Source: Poriferisocius sp965221865 (GTDB lineage Bacteria; Actinomycetota; Acidimicrobiia; Acidimicrobiales; Bin134). Taken from it: DNA of 64,000 nt. Shown in pieces: positions 15,050-23,332 of this stretch. The notes under the pieces were generated by a model that was not told the origin of the DNA, ran no database searches, and worked only from the letters and a program-made list of their open reading frames with translations. The position numbers were made by a program, and so were the translations under genes. Position 1 is the first letter of the stretch. The number at the start of each line of letters is the position of its first letter. The DNA lies in contig OZ244918.1 in assembly GCA_965221865.1 (NCBI GenBank), positions 372,001 through 436,000 of the forward strand, written 5' to 3'.

Positions 15050-17226
15050 CAAACTCAGCAATGGACTCATTTCCACGTCAACACGCTCGCACCAAAGGCT
15101 TCACATTAGGAGCGCCCCGCAACTTCGCTGTGTCCGATGATGGCCGTTACGTGACATTCCTGCGCAGTAAATCTGGCGATGATCCAATCAACTGCCTATG
15201 GCTTTTAGATACCGCTGATAACCATGAGTATCTGCTAGCGGATCCAAACCAAATCTTACGTAACCCTGATACAGAAGAACTACCTGCCCCTGAACGCGCC
15301 CGCAGAGAAAGAGCTCGTGAAGCTGCTGGAGGCATTGTTTCTTATGCGGGTACCTCAAAACTAGATAAGATCGCTTTCTGTTTAGCTGGCACTGTATACA
15401 TGGCAGAACATAACAACGGGGCTCAACCACCAACCATCACTGCTCTGCGGTGTGACACAGGGGCGTTTAACCCCAGACCGTCTCCTAACGGTAAGCGCCT
15501 TGCTTACATAGCAGAGGACTCTCTTACCGTTGTTGACATCTCATCTCTTGCTACCCGAAATAACTCAGCAGAACGCAAAAGCAGCCTTTCTGGCAGCGAT
15601 GCGGCTCAACAAACGCTCCTCACTGTAAAAGAAAACAGCCCAACGATAAGTTGGGGTTCAGCCGAGTTCATCGCTGCTGAGGAAATGGGTCGCAGCCAAG
15701 GGTTTTGGTGGTCGCAGGACAGCTCTCATCTGCTAGTTGCACGGGTGGACACCACCCAAGTACCAACATGGTACATCCCCTATCCCGCCAACCCCGAAAG
15801 AGCGCCGCTGCCGGTGCGCTACCCGGCTGCGGGTACCACCAACGCAAAGGTATCGCTAGCTATCTTTGGGATAGACGGCAGTCGCGTAGATGTGAACTGG
15901 GACAACAACAGCTATGAGTATTTAGCTAGAGCTAGTTGGGCACCTCGCCAAAAACCAACTATTGCAGTGCAAACCCGCGATCAACGCTGCTTGCTGTTTC
16001 TAGAAGTCAACCCTGCAGCCGGTGCTACACAAGAGATATCTCTACAAAACGATGAACACTGGGTGGAGTTGGTGGCAGGCACCCCAGCATGGATGGGCGA
16101 ACATCTAATTACAGTGCAAGATATAGGAACTGCCCGCAGGCTTGTGGTAGATAACCAAGCGGTTACACCCGACAACCTGCAAGTACGCAATATAGTAGCT
16201 GCTAACGCGCAGCGAGTGGTTTTTACAGCCTCCGAAGATCCCACCCAAACCCATGTTTGGCAGCTCAATGCCAACCATACCCTAGAAAAACTCACATCAA
16301 CACCTGCAATACACACAGCAGTTGTGGGTGCCCAAACTACAGTTCTGACCCGCTCGGCTACAGCGCAACAAGAAGCTGCCACCGAAGTTTTAACCCCAAC
16401 AAAGCGCTTTACTATCAGTTCCAAAGCCGCCACCCCCTTAGTCTCGCCCAAACCTCAGTTTGGCGTAGTTGGCAAACGAGACCTGCAAACTGTGGTGCTA
16501 TACCCTTGCGATGATAACGCCTGTAGCCAAACTACTCAGTCAGGCTTGTTACCGGTGCTGCTAGACCCTTATGGAGGTCCGCATGCACAAAGGGTGCTGA
16601 ATGCTCGCGCTCCGTATTTGGTGTCGCAATGGTTTGCTAACCAGGGTTTTGCCGTTGTTATAACCGATGGCCGCGGCACCCCAGCACGAGGCCCGGCTTG
16701 GGAACGGGCTGTAGCTAACGATCTAGCCAACCCAGTGCTGCAAGATCAAATAGATGCCCTAGATGCCCTAGCAACCCAACATGGGCGCCTAGATTTAAAC
16801 CGGGTAGCCATCAGAGGCTGGTCTTTCGGCGGCTATCTGGCAGCGTTGGCAGTGCTAGCACGCCCCGACCGCTTCATGTGCGCTATAGCTGGAGCACCGG
16901 TTACTAACTGGCTGCTATACGACACCCACTACACCGAACGTTACCTCGGCCATCCCCAACAAAACCCCGCAGCGTACAGTCGTACTAACCTCATCGAGCT
17001 AGCGCCCACCCTGCAAAGGCCATTGCTGCTAATCTGTGGCTTAGCAGACGACAACGTTTTCGCTGCTCACACACTGCAACTTTCAAAAGCCCTGTTTGAA
17101 GCTGGTCGACCTCACCAAGTGCTGCCTCTACCCGATGTCACGCATATGACCCCACAAGAACAAGTTGCCGAAAACCTGCTGTCAGCACAACGCAACTTTC
17201 TCTTCGACAGCTTCGGCATCAGTTAG
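15046..17226 (+). CDS. S9 family prolyl oligopeptidase / dipeptidyl peptidase IV-like
   Basis: A 726-residue serine peptidase. The first 470 residues form the beta-propeller (DPP_IV N-terminal) region, including FWWSQDSSHLLVARVD. The alpha/beta-hydrolase domain carries the nucleophile in GWSFGGY (S593), the acid in LADDNVF (D668 or D669) and the histidine in DVTHMTP (H700). No signal peptide is seen, so the enzyme is probably cytoplasmic and trims proline-containing peptides. The start GTG overlaps the cysS stop, so it is translated from the same transcript. Confidence 0.93.
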   Translation: MTNSAMDSFPRQHARTKGFTLGAPRNFAVSDDGRYVTFLRSKSGDDPINCLWLLDTADNHEYLLADPNQILRNPDTEELPAPERARRERAREAAGGIVSYAGTSKLDKIAFCLAGTVYMAEHNNGAQPPTITALRCDTGAFNPRPSPNGKRLAYIAEDSLTVVDISSLATRNNSAERKSSLSGSDAAQQTLLTVKENSPTISWGSAEFIAAEEMGRSQGFWWSQDSSHLLVARVDTTQVPTWYIPYPANPERAPLPVRYPAAGTTNAKVSLAIFGIDGSRVDVNWDNNSYEYLARASWAPRQKPTIAVQTRDQRCLLFLEVNPAAGATQEISLQNDEHWVELVAGTPAWMGEHLITVQDIGTARRLVVDNQAVTPDNLQVRNIVAANAQRVVFTASEDPTQTHVWQLNANHTLEKLTSTPAIHTAVVGAQTTVLTRSATAQQEAATEVLTPTKRFTISSKAATPLVSPKPQFGVVGKRDLQTVVLYPCDDNACSQTTQSGLLPVLLDPYGGPHAQRVLNARAPYLVSQWFANQGFAVVITDGRGTPARGPAWERAVANDLANPVLQDQIDALDALATQHGRLDLNRVAIRGWSFGGYLAALAVLARPDRFMCAIAGAPVTNWLLYDTHYTERYLGHPQQNPAAYSRTNLIELAPTLQRPLLLICGLADDNVFAAHTLQLSKALFEAGRPHQVLPLPDVTHMTPQEQVAENLLSAQRNFLFDSFGIS

Positions 17227-17239
17227 CAAGAATAGCTAG

Positions 17240-18451
17240 ATGGCAAAACCATTAACCGGTATGCGTGTGCTAGAAGGCTCAGCTTTTGTAGCCTGCCCAT
17301 CAGGCGCTATGACATTGGCACAGCTTGGAGCAGATGTGATTCGCTTTGATGCCATAGGCGGTGGCATCGATTTTAAACGCTGGCCGCTTACACCAAAAGG
17401 CCAGTCGCTTTACTGGCAAGGGCTCAACAAAGCTAAGCGCTCTATCCAAGTTGACATACGCTCAACACAAGGCCAAGAGTTGATCACACAACTAGCCACT
17501 GCGCCTGGGCCTGATGCGGGCATCTTTATGACCAACTTTCCTGCTGCCGGCTGGCTATCTTATGAATCTCTCAGCTTGCACCGCCCAGACCTCATTATGA
17601 TCGTCATCACCGGAAACCACGATGGCAGCACCGCGGTGGACTACACAGTCAACTGCGCTATGGGCTACCCCTGGCTAACCGGCAACGCAGGCACAATCAA
17701 CCATGTGCTACCTGCTTGGGATGTAATCTGCGGTCAAACAGCCGCTTTGGGTGTGCTAGCTGCCGAGCGACAACGTTTGCGTACAGGCAAGGGCACCTTC
17801 GTAAGCTTAGCTTTATCTGATGTAGCTCTAGCGGCGGTGTCGATGCTAGGACACGTAGCCGAAGCAGAGCTGCTAGGCACTCAGCGGCCTCGCATTGGCA
17901 ACAACCTTTATGGAGCATTTGGGCGGGATTTTGAGCTAGCCGATGGCCATCGTATTCAGCTTGTAGCAGTAAGCGCACGGCAGTGGAAATCAATCGTGGC
18001 AGCTTGTGACATAGGTGCCGAAGTAACAGCAATAGAAGCCGACACAGGGTTGGACTTTACCCAATCCGACGGCGACCGCTACTTAGCTAGAGATCGTCTT
18101 AATCCTCTAATAGAGCGTTGGTGTGCTGCGCGTACCTTAGCTGAAGCACAAAACTTGCTAGATGCCCATGGGGTCTGCTGGGGTAAATACCAATCAATGC
18201 TGGAATTGATAGCAAACGACAGCCGCTGCTCTACTGCTAACCCATTGTTTAGCCAACTAGAACACCCTGATACCGGCCAATACCTCACACCAAGAGCACC
18301 ACTGCGTTTTATAAACAATCTAGAAACAAACGAGATGATTGCTGGCACAGCACCTAGCCTCGGACAACACACCGATGAAGTGCTAGCCGAGGTACTTGGC
18401 CTCTCAGCCGCTGAAATTGGCCGCCTCCATGATGCTCAAATCGTTGCCTAG
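17240..18451 (+). CDS. Family III CoA transferase, 2-methylfumaryl-CoA isomerase (Mct)-like
   Basis: A 403-residue CaiB/BaiF-type CoA transferase. The sequence follows the 2-methylfumaryl-CoA isomerase (mesaconyl-C1-CoA to C4-CoA transferase) subgroup very closely: VLEGSAFVACPSGAMTLAQL, GADVIRFDAIGGGIDFKRWP, QGLNKAKRS, VDYTVN, LPAWDVICGQ and LYGAFGRDFEL. D161 in LPAWD is the expected catalytic aspartate. Mct works in the 3-hydroxypropionate bicycle, but the other bicycle genes are not in this window, so the substrate here is unproven. A methylmalonyl-CoA epimerase and an acyl-CoA dehydrogenase lie 3-5 kb away. Start ATG, 13 bases after the peptidase stop. Confidence 0.82.
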   Translation: MAKPLTGMRVLEGSAFVACPSGAMTLAQLGADVIRFDAIGGGIDFKRWPLTPKGQSLYWQGLNKAKRSIQVDIRSTQGQELITQLATAPGPDAGIFMTNFPAAGWLSYESLSLHRPDLIMIVITGNHDGSTAVDYTVNCAMGYPWLTGNAGTINHVLPAWDVICGQTAALGVLAAERQRLRTGKGTFVSLALSDVALAAVSMLGHVAEAELLGTQRPRIGNNLYGAFGRDFELADGHRIQLVAVSARQWKSIVAACDIGAEVTAIEADTGLDFTQSDGDRYLARDRLNPLIERWCAARTLAEAQNLLDAHGVCWGKYQSMLELIANDSRCSTANPLFSQLEHPDTGQYLTPRAPLRFINNLETNEMIAGTAPSLGQHTDEVLAEVLGLSAAEIGRLHDAQIVA

Positions 18452-18564
18452 CAAAAATACAATAGATACCAGCAACAATAAGTGACATGACTACCAGCAC
18501 GCGCTATAGTTTTTGTGTCTGTACAGATAGGGGCCAGTACCTTTAGGTCCAAGGAGTGTTTAGC

Positions 18565-19113
18565 ATGACAAAATCTAAGTTTGTCCTCATCGCATTAGCA
18601 TTAGCTCTTGTGGTGTGGGCAGGAGCAAGCGTGGCGTCGGCACAAGATGGACCATCCATCACTGTCACACCATCAAATGTAGACAGCGCTGGCCAAACAA
18701 CCTTTGAGGTAAATGGTAGTGGCTGGACTGCAAGTGCTATTACCATAGTACGTTGCGGCTATGGAGCAGATGTTGATCCAAAATCACTTGATATAACTGC
18801 TCACTGCGGAGCAGGTGGCTTTGGAACCAACTACACAAGCGATGATCTAACGCAAGATGTTCCTGTTACAGATGGAAGCTTTAGCCGTACAATCGTAGCC
18901 GATATACCCGAGCAAGGTCTTGTCCTTGTTGCTGGAGCACTAGCAACTCAAGAGAACGCACACGTCTTAATAACAGTTGGTGATGACATGATGGATGATA
19001 TGTTGGCTGATACCGGTGTGAACACCTCTTTGTTGGTCATCATTGGCATCGGTATCGCTTTAGCTGGTATCATGGTGTTTGGCTTTAGCCGTCGCCTACA
19101 GGCTGTGCGCTAA
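18565..19113 (+). CDS. Secreted LAxTG-anchored surface protein
   Basis: A 182-residue exported protein. AAGGAG lies 8 bases before the ATG at 18565. A signal peptide (about 1-27, ending ASAQ) is followed by an immunoglobulin-like beta domain of about 100 residues that recalls the neocarzinostatin fold (ITVTPSNVDSAGQTTFEVNG, two Cys). The C-terminus is a cell-wall sorting signal: LADTG (147-151), a hydrophobic span and the basic tail SRRLQAVR. LAxTG is the motif that class E sortases use, so covalent wall attachment is inferred; no sortase is in the window. It shares its sorting signal with the next gene. Confidence 0.82.
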   Translation: MTKSKFVLIALALALVVWAGASVASAQDGPSITVTPSNVDSAGQTTFEVNGSGWTASAITIVRCGYGADVDPKSLDITAHCGAGGFGTNYTSDDLTQDVPVTDGSFSRTIVADIPEQGLVLVAGALATQENAHVLITVGDDMMDDMLADTGVNTSLLVIIGIGIALAGIMVFGFSRRLQAVR

Positions 19114-19171
19114 AATCTGTAAGTTGGCACATTTCAAATAGCCAGTTTCAACTATTATAAATCTGAACACT

Positions 19172-19203
19172 CGATGGCCCGGGCCTCACGGCTCGGGCCA
19201 TCG
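19172..19203 (+). terminator. Strong hairpin after the first LAxTG gene
   Basis: CGATGGCCCG at 19172-19181 pairs with CGGGCCATCG at 19194-19203, a 10-bp stem with a further short GCC/GGC pairing inside the loop. It lies about 60 bases after the stop. No T-run follows, so the termination mechanism is uncertain, but the position fits a terminator or an mRNA 3' stabiliser. Confidence 0.7.
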
Positions 19204-19348
19204 GTCGTTAACAACCTCAATTTCCCTCAACAAAAATTCACGCAAGTTAAGCAACTAGTTCATTTATGCGCTAAGATACAAGCATCAATCGGAGTAGGTG
19301 CCACACTTTTGTACATCTGTATGTGCGGGTGGCATAAGGAGTATCAAC

Positions 19349-20284
19349 ATGAAAAAGTCCAAGCTCATTTTTCTTGCCCTTATATTGGCTCTTATAGCCT
19401 GGGTAGGAGCGGGCACCGCAGCAGCACAAGACTCGGACGAAGAAACACAAGACACGTCCGAAGAAGCAACGTCCGAAGAAGCAACGTCTGAAGAGGCAAC
19501 GTCTGAAGAGGCAACGTCTGAAGAGGCAACGTCTGAAGAGGCAACGTCTGAAGAGGCAACGTCTGAAGAGGCAACGTCTGAAGAGGCAACGTCTGAAGAA
19601 GAAACGGAAGTAGACGAAGGCACGGACACAGCAGGCGAAGGCACCTCCGAAGACGCTGACGATGCAGATGCTGATGATGCACCGGGGACTATCGTTGATG
19701 TAGCCGTAGCCGCTGGCAATTTCTCAACCTTAGTAAATGCAGTACAAGCTGCTGGCTTGGTAGATACTCTAAGTGGCCCAGGCCCATTCACCGTGTTTGC
19801 TCCCACAGAAGAAGCATTTGCCACTGCCCTGGAAACGTTGAACCTGAGCGCAGAAGACCTATTAGCAGATACTGAGCTAGCCTCCGTGCTTAACTACCAC
19901 GTTCTGCCACAATCGGTTCCTGCTGCAACAGTACTAACGTTAGACGGCCAAAGCGTGCAAACTGTTCAAGGTGCCAACGTGACTATCTCCGTTGATGGTG
20001 ACGCCGTACAAATAAATAATGCCAACGTTGTTACCCCTGACATTCAAGCATCAAACGGCATTATCCATGTGATAGATGCAGTGCTGTTGCCGCCTAGTTT
20101 CGATGATGCTAGCGATGATATGGACATGGCTGACGACATGTTAGACAGCATGGATGATATGAGCGGAGAAGAACTAGCCGCTACCGGTGTGAATACATCT
20201 CTATTGACCATCATCGCTTTGGCTGTGGTGCTAGCCGGTGCAATGCTGTTCGGCCTCGGTCGCCGCCTCCGCAACCTGCAATAA
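19349..20284 (+). CDS. Fasciclin-domain surface protein with TSEEA repeats and LAxTG signal
   Basis: A 311-residue exported protein; AAGGAG lies 7 bases before the ATG at 19349. In order: signal peptide (1-26), an acidic low-complexity stalk containing nine TSEEA repeats and one TSEEE (about 36-85), an Asp-rich spacer, one FAS1 domain (about 112-250, with GPGPFTVFAPTEEAFA, LNYHVLP and NGIIHVIDAVLLPP), and an LAATG sorting signal (276-280) with membrane span and RRLRNLQ tail. FAS1 domains mediate adhesion to matrix or other cells, and the stalk would hold it away from the wall. The repeat DNA is almost exact and prone to length change. Confidence 0.9.
   Translation: MKKSKLIFLALILALIAWVGAGTAAAQDSDEETQDTSEEATSEEATSEEATSEEATSEEATSEEATSEEATSEEATSEEATSEEETEVDEGTDTAGEGTSEDADDADADDAPGTIVDVAVAAGNFSTLVNAVQAAGLVDTLSGPGPFTVFAPTEEAFATALETLNLSAEDLLADTELASVLNYHVLPQSVPAATVLTLDGQSVQTVQGANVTISVDGDAVQINNANVVTPDIQASNGIIHVIDAVLLPPSFDDASDDMDMADDMLDSMDDMSGEELAATGVNTSLLTIIALAVVLAGAMLFGLGRRLRNLQ
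19454..19603 (+). repeat. 15-bp tandem repeat x10 (TSEEA coding)
   Basis: Ten head-to-tail 15-base units, consensus ACGTCTGAAGAGGCA. The first two units carry CCG and GAAGCA variants, the middle seven are identical, and the last ends GAA. Each unit is in frame, so slippage would add or remove five residues without a frameshift. Confidence 0.95.
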
Positions 20285-20308
20285 CAACCTACTCAAAATC
20301 TAAAAGAC

Positions 20309-20342
20309 TTAGTGTCCCGGGCCTCACGGCTCGGGACACTAA
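20309..20342. terminator. Strong hairpin between convergent genes
   Basis: TTAGTGTCCCG (20309-20319) pairs with CGGGACACTAA (20332-20342), an 11-bp stem with the loop GGCCTCACGGCT. The loop and inner stem are identical to those of the hairpin at 19172-19203, while the outer arms differ but still pair. It lies between the fasciclin gene and the convergent usp gene and can serve both. Confidence 0.75.
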
Positions 20343-20379
20343 CCGTTAAAAAGCAAAAATTGCTGCAACGGGAGCTTCG

Positions 20380-20853
20380 TCAAGTAGGCAGATCCGGACG
20401 AACAATCACAACAGGGCAACTACCATGCTGTGCGATTTGCTGACTAACAGAACCTAATAAAAGCCCTCGGAAACCACCGCGCCCCCTAGAACCCACCACC
20501 AACATTGCAGCATCCACCGATTCTGCAATCAAAGTATCGGCCGCTCGGCCTCTAATCATGCGACGCTTTATTTCCACTCCTTCAGCATCAACGGTTTCAA
20601 GCACAGTATCGATCACAGTGTCTTGCATCTTCTTTACCTCAGCTTCAAGGTCTATTGGATCAAGCGGCAAATAATTAAAATCAGGCGAAGACGGAACATA
20701 TGTGGTGGTGTAAGCCGTTACCACATCCACAAAAGCTCCGCGGTGGCGAGCCTCTTTAATAGCCCAGCGAAGGGCTGCTCGAGCACCACCCGAGCCTTCA
20801 ACCCCAACCACAATCCGATTCTCCGGCTCGCTGACTTGTGAAGCCATAGCCAT
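20380..20853 (-). CDS. Universal stress protein (UspA family)
   Basis: A 157-residue single Usp domain. The N-terminal strand is RIVVGVEGSGGARAALRWA and the ATP-binding signature is GSRGRGGFRGLLLGSVSQ followed by CPVVIVRP, matching the G-2x-G-9x-G-S/T pattern, so it should bind ATP. It is a cytoplasmic stress-related nucleotide-binding protein. It is transcribed alone, convergent with the fasciclin gene and downstream of an S1 protease gene. Confidence 0.93.
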   Translation of the reverse strand: MAMASQVSEPENRIVVGVEGSGGARAALRWAIKEARHRGAFVDVVTAYTTTYVPSSPDFNYLPLDPIDLEAEVKKMQDTVIDTVLETVDAEGVEIKRRMIRGRAADTLIAESVDAAMLVVGSRGRGGFRGLLLGSVSQQIAQHGSCPVVIVRPDLPT

Positions 20854-20885
20854 AGTGTAGCTAAATCCCCCTCACCTCACACGCT

Positions 20886-21605
20886 CTACCTCACACGACA
20901 AGGCGGTGTAGGGACACGCTGAGTTCCAAGCTCGCTCAAAAAAGAGTCAATTTCTGTCACATCTAAGGCATAGCCGTGGTTGTTCTGGCGCGAACTTACC
21001 GAAAATACCATACCCCATAACTCCCCAGCTGCATTTACCAGCCCCGCCCCCGAGTCACCTGCTGCCAACATTGAACCAATCTCTAATACTTGATGCCCTA
21101 AAACTTGATCACCATAAAAATCCTGCCCTGTAGCAGTGACTCTGCGTATCACACTAAAGGGCACAAAATCTACCCCTGAGTCGCGATCAACCCTAACAAC
21201 ATCTCCCGCATCGTTCGCCGTAGCCACATTTTCGGCCAACTTTAGTGGGGTTAAATCCAACCCTGAAACCGTTATAGCAGCTACGTCTCGGCTCGGATCA
21301 AAACCCACAAGCGTACCCATTGCTGTACTAGTTCCTAAAGTAACCACAATCTCCTCTACCCCTGCCACCACATGAGCATTGGTAAGAACCAGCCCTGGCT
21401 CTACAGCAAAACCAGCGCCCTCAGAAAACTGCTGACAGGCAATCCCTCCAACATGTACCGCTGCTTGGGGCACTTCAGCTAGTTGGGCTAACACCGGGCG
21501 TTGTGGGGCATCTAATGCCCATGTCAAAATCCACGTTAACAACAAACCCAGCACTGCTAAGCGCAACAGCCACCGTCGCCAGCGATGCCACATAAGCATC
21601 GGCAC
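20886..21605 (-). CDS. Membrane-anchored trypsin-like serine protease (S1 family)
   Basis: A 239-residue protein with one N-terminal membrane segment (about 12-28) followed by a chymotrypsin-fold protease: the His in VLTNAHVV, the Asp in DPSRDVAAI and the Ser in LAAGDSGAGLV complete the triad. It resembles the periplasmic domain of MarP-type actinobacterial proteases but lacks the multi-span CvpA part and any PDZ domain. Facing the outside of the membrane, it probably takes part in stress response or processing of surface proteins. Confidence 0.87.
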   Translation of the reverse strand: MPMLMWHRWRRWLLRLAVLGLLLTWILTWALDAPQRPVLAQLAEVPQAAVHVGGIACQQFSEGAGFAVEPGLVLTNAHVVAGVEEIVVTLGTSTAMGTLVGFDPSRDVAAITVSGLDLTPLKLAENVATANDAGDVVRVDRDSGVDFVPFSVIRRVTATGQDFYGDQVLGHQVLEIGSMLAAGDSGAGLVNAAGELWGMVFSVSSRQNNHGYALDVTEIDSFLSELGTQRVPTPPCRVR

Positions 21606-21666
21606 TTCCGATGCTTCCTATGCCTGTAGGCCGAACAACACGCGGCTATCGCTGGCCTAGCAGCTG

Positions 21667-22827
21667 CTATAGGTATCGCTCACGCAACTTGCGAGCAATA
21701 ACCATCTTTTGTATCTCGCTGGTACCCTCGCCGATAATCATCAAGGGTGCATCACGAAAATAGCGCTCTACAGGATATTCCTGGGTATAGCCATTACCAC
21801 CATGAATGCGTAACGAATCTGCAGCAATCTCAAAGGCAACTTCAGAAGCAAACAGCTTGGCCATACCTGCTTCTAAGTCGATGCGCTCACCTGAGTCAAA
21901 ACGCCGTGCAGCATCATAAGTCATCAAACGAGCTGCATGCAGTTTTGTGCCCATCTCAGCTAGCTTGAAAGAAATAGCCTGATGATCAAAGATGACACGG
22001 CCAAAGGTCTCTCGCTGCTGCGAGTACTCCATTGCTGCATCAAAAGCAGCTTGTGCCACGCCAACTGCGCGAGCTGCAATGTTGATGCGTCCCAATTCCA
22101 AAGCAGACAATGCGTAGCTTAAACCATTTCCCAAACCATCAGACCCGCCTAACAAGTTAGCTCCCGGCACATGGTAGTCATCATATGCCATCTCCACAGT
22201 TTCGATGCCTTTGTAACCTAACTTAGGGATAGTGCGCGAAACCGTAAGGCCGTCAACCCCAGAACCTGGCTCTTTTTCTACGATAAAGCAGGTAATTTTA
22301 TTGTCTGGAGTGCGTGCTAAAAGCATAACCATCTGAGCACGCATTCCATTGGTAACCCACATCTTGGTGCCGTTGATAACCCAATCATCTCCATCTGCAA
22401 CAGCACGGCAGCGAATGTTGCGAGTGTCACTACCTGCATCGGGTTCCGACAGCGAAAAAGCAGCGCGCACCGAGCCATCACACATACACGGCAAAAACCG
22501 TTCTTTTTGGCTGTTGGTACCGTAACGGCCAATCATGGTGGCAGCAATCTTGTGGGTATTCAAGATGCCAGCTAACGACATCCATCCCCGAGACAGCTCC
22601 TCGATGATGCGAGCATAAGTGGTTACGTCTAATCCCAACCCACCGTAGTGCTCTTCGATGGTTGCCCCAAACAACCCGAACTCGCACATCTGCGAAAACA
22701 TTTCTTCAGGAAACTCATCAGCATGTTCTAGTTCAGAAGCGTTAGGAATTACCTCCCGGTTCACCCAGCTGCGAATAGTGCTTACTAGCTCGTCGGCTAG
22801 TTCAGAGTCGGTAACAGAAACAGTCAT
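21667..22827 (-). CDS. Acyl-CoA dehydrogenase
   Basis: A 386-residue FAD-dependent acyl-CoA dehydrogenase. Signatures: AAFSLSEPDAGSDTRNI (FAD/substrate binding), WVINGTKMWVTNG, and the C-terminal IHGGNGYTQEYPVERYFRDA followed by IIGEGTSEIQ, whose first Glu is the expected catalytic base as in medium- and short-chain enzymes. It oxidises an acyl-CoA to the enoyl-CoA and passes electrons to ETF; the chain-length preference cannot be read. It follows the methylmalonyl-CoA epimerase gene on the same strand, which suggests branched-chain or odd-chain acyl-CoA degradation. Confidence 0.94.
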   Translation of the reverse strand: MTVSVTDSELADELVSTIRSWVNREVIPNASELEHADEFPEEMFSQMCEFGLFGATIEEHYGGLGLDVTTYARIIEELSRGWMSLAGILNTHKIAATMIGRYGTNSQKERFLPCMCDGSVRAAFSLSEPDAGSDTRNIRCRAVADGDDWVINGTKMWVTNGMRAQMVMLLARTPDNKITCFIVEKEPGSGVDGLTVSRTIPKLGYKGIETVEMAYDDYHVPGANLLGGSDGLGNGLSYALSALELGRINIAARAVGVAQAAFDAAMEYSQQRETFGRVIFDHQAISFKLAEMGTKLHAARLMTYDAARRFDSGERIDLEAGMAKLFASEVAFEIAADSLRIHGGNGYTQEYPVERYFRDAPLMIIGEGTSEIQKMVIARKLRERYL

Positions 22828-22885
22828 AGCACAACAACAATAGAGCCTAGCGGTAGCTGATCAAACAAACGTGGGCTAAGCATAT

Positions 22886-23287
22886 TTACTCTTGTACCAG
22901 TTCTATGAGAGTGCCAAAAGCACCTTTAGGATGCATAAACGCCACTGTGGTGCCACGCGAACCCGGCCGGGGCTCAACATCAATTGGGGTGGCACCCGCA
23001 GCTACCATCGCTTTAAGCGCCACAGCGCAATCTTGCACTCTGTAACCCACATGGTGAATACCCTCACCACGTTTCGACAGGTACTTTGCTATTGGAGATT
23101 CCTCATGAGTAGCCGCGGTAAGTTGAATATAAGAATCGGCTACCTTCAACAGAGCCTCTTCTACCCCGTCGCTTTCCACCACCTCACGGTGCTCCACGGT
23201 TGCACCAAACGCAGACTCATAAAAAGCCACCGCAGCTTCTAAATCGTAAACAGCAATCGCAACATGGTCAATTTCAGTTAGCAACAT
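22886..23287 (-). CDS. mce: Methylmalonyl-CoA epimerase
   Basis: A 133-residue VOC-fold protein with the features of methylmalonyl-CoA epimerase: IDHVAIAVYDLEAAVAFY at the start, GEGIHHVGYRV in the middle and HPKGAFGTLIELVQE at the end. The two His and the Glu in these segments are the metal ligands. It interconverts the S and R forms of methylmalonyl-CoA between propionyl-CoA carboxylase and the B12 mutase. The mutase genes are not in the window. It stands upstream of an acyl-CoA dehydrogenase on the same strand. Confidence 0.93.
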   Translation of the reverse strand: MLLTEIDHVAIAVYDLEAAVAFYESAFGATVEHREVVESDGVEEALLKVADSYIQLTAATHEESPIAKYLSKRGEGIHHVGYRVQDCAVALKAMVAAGATPIDVEPRPGSRGTTVAFMHPKGAFGTLIELVQE

Positions 23288-23332
23288 ATTGCATTCATCC
23301 TACTAAGACAGCCACCAGAGTTGCTATGCGAC

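Noticed and set aside
19454..19603. Regular repeat array as a CRISPR candidate
   Set aside because: Units are 15 bases, contiguous without spacers and in frame with a protein, so they are coding repeats.
19285..19824. Long antisense open frame opposite the TSEEA repeat
   Set aside because: It exists only because the 15-bp repeat is open in all frames; it has no SD and translates to low-complexity SSDVA repeats.
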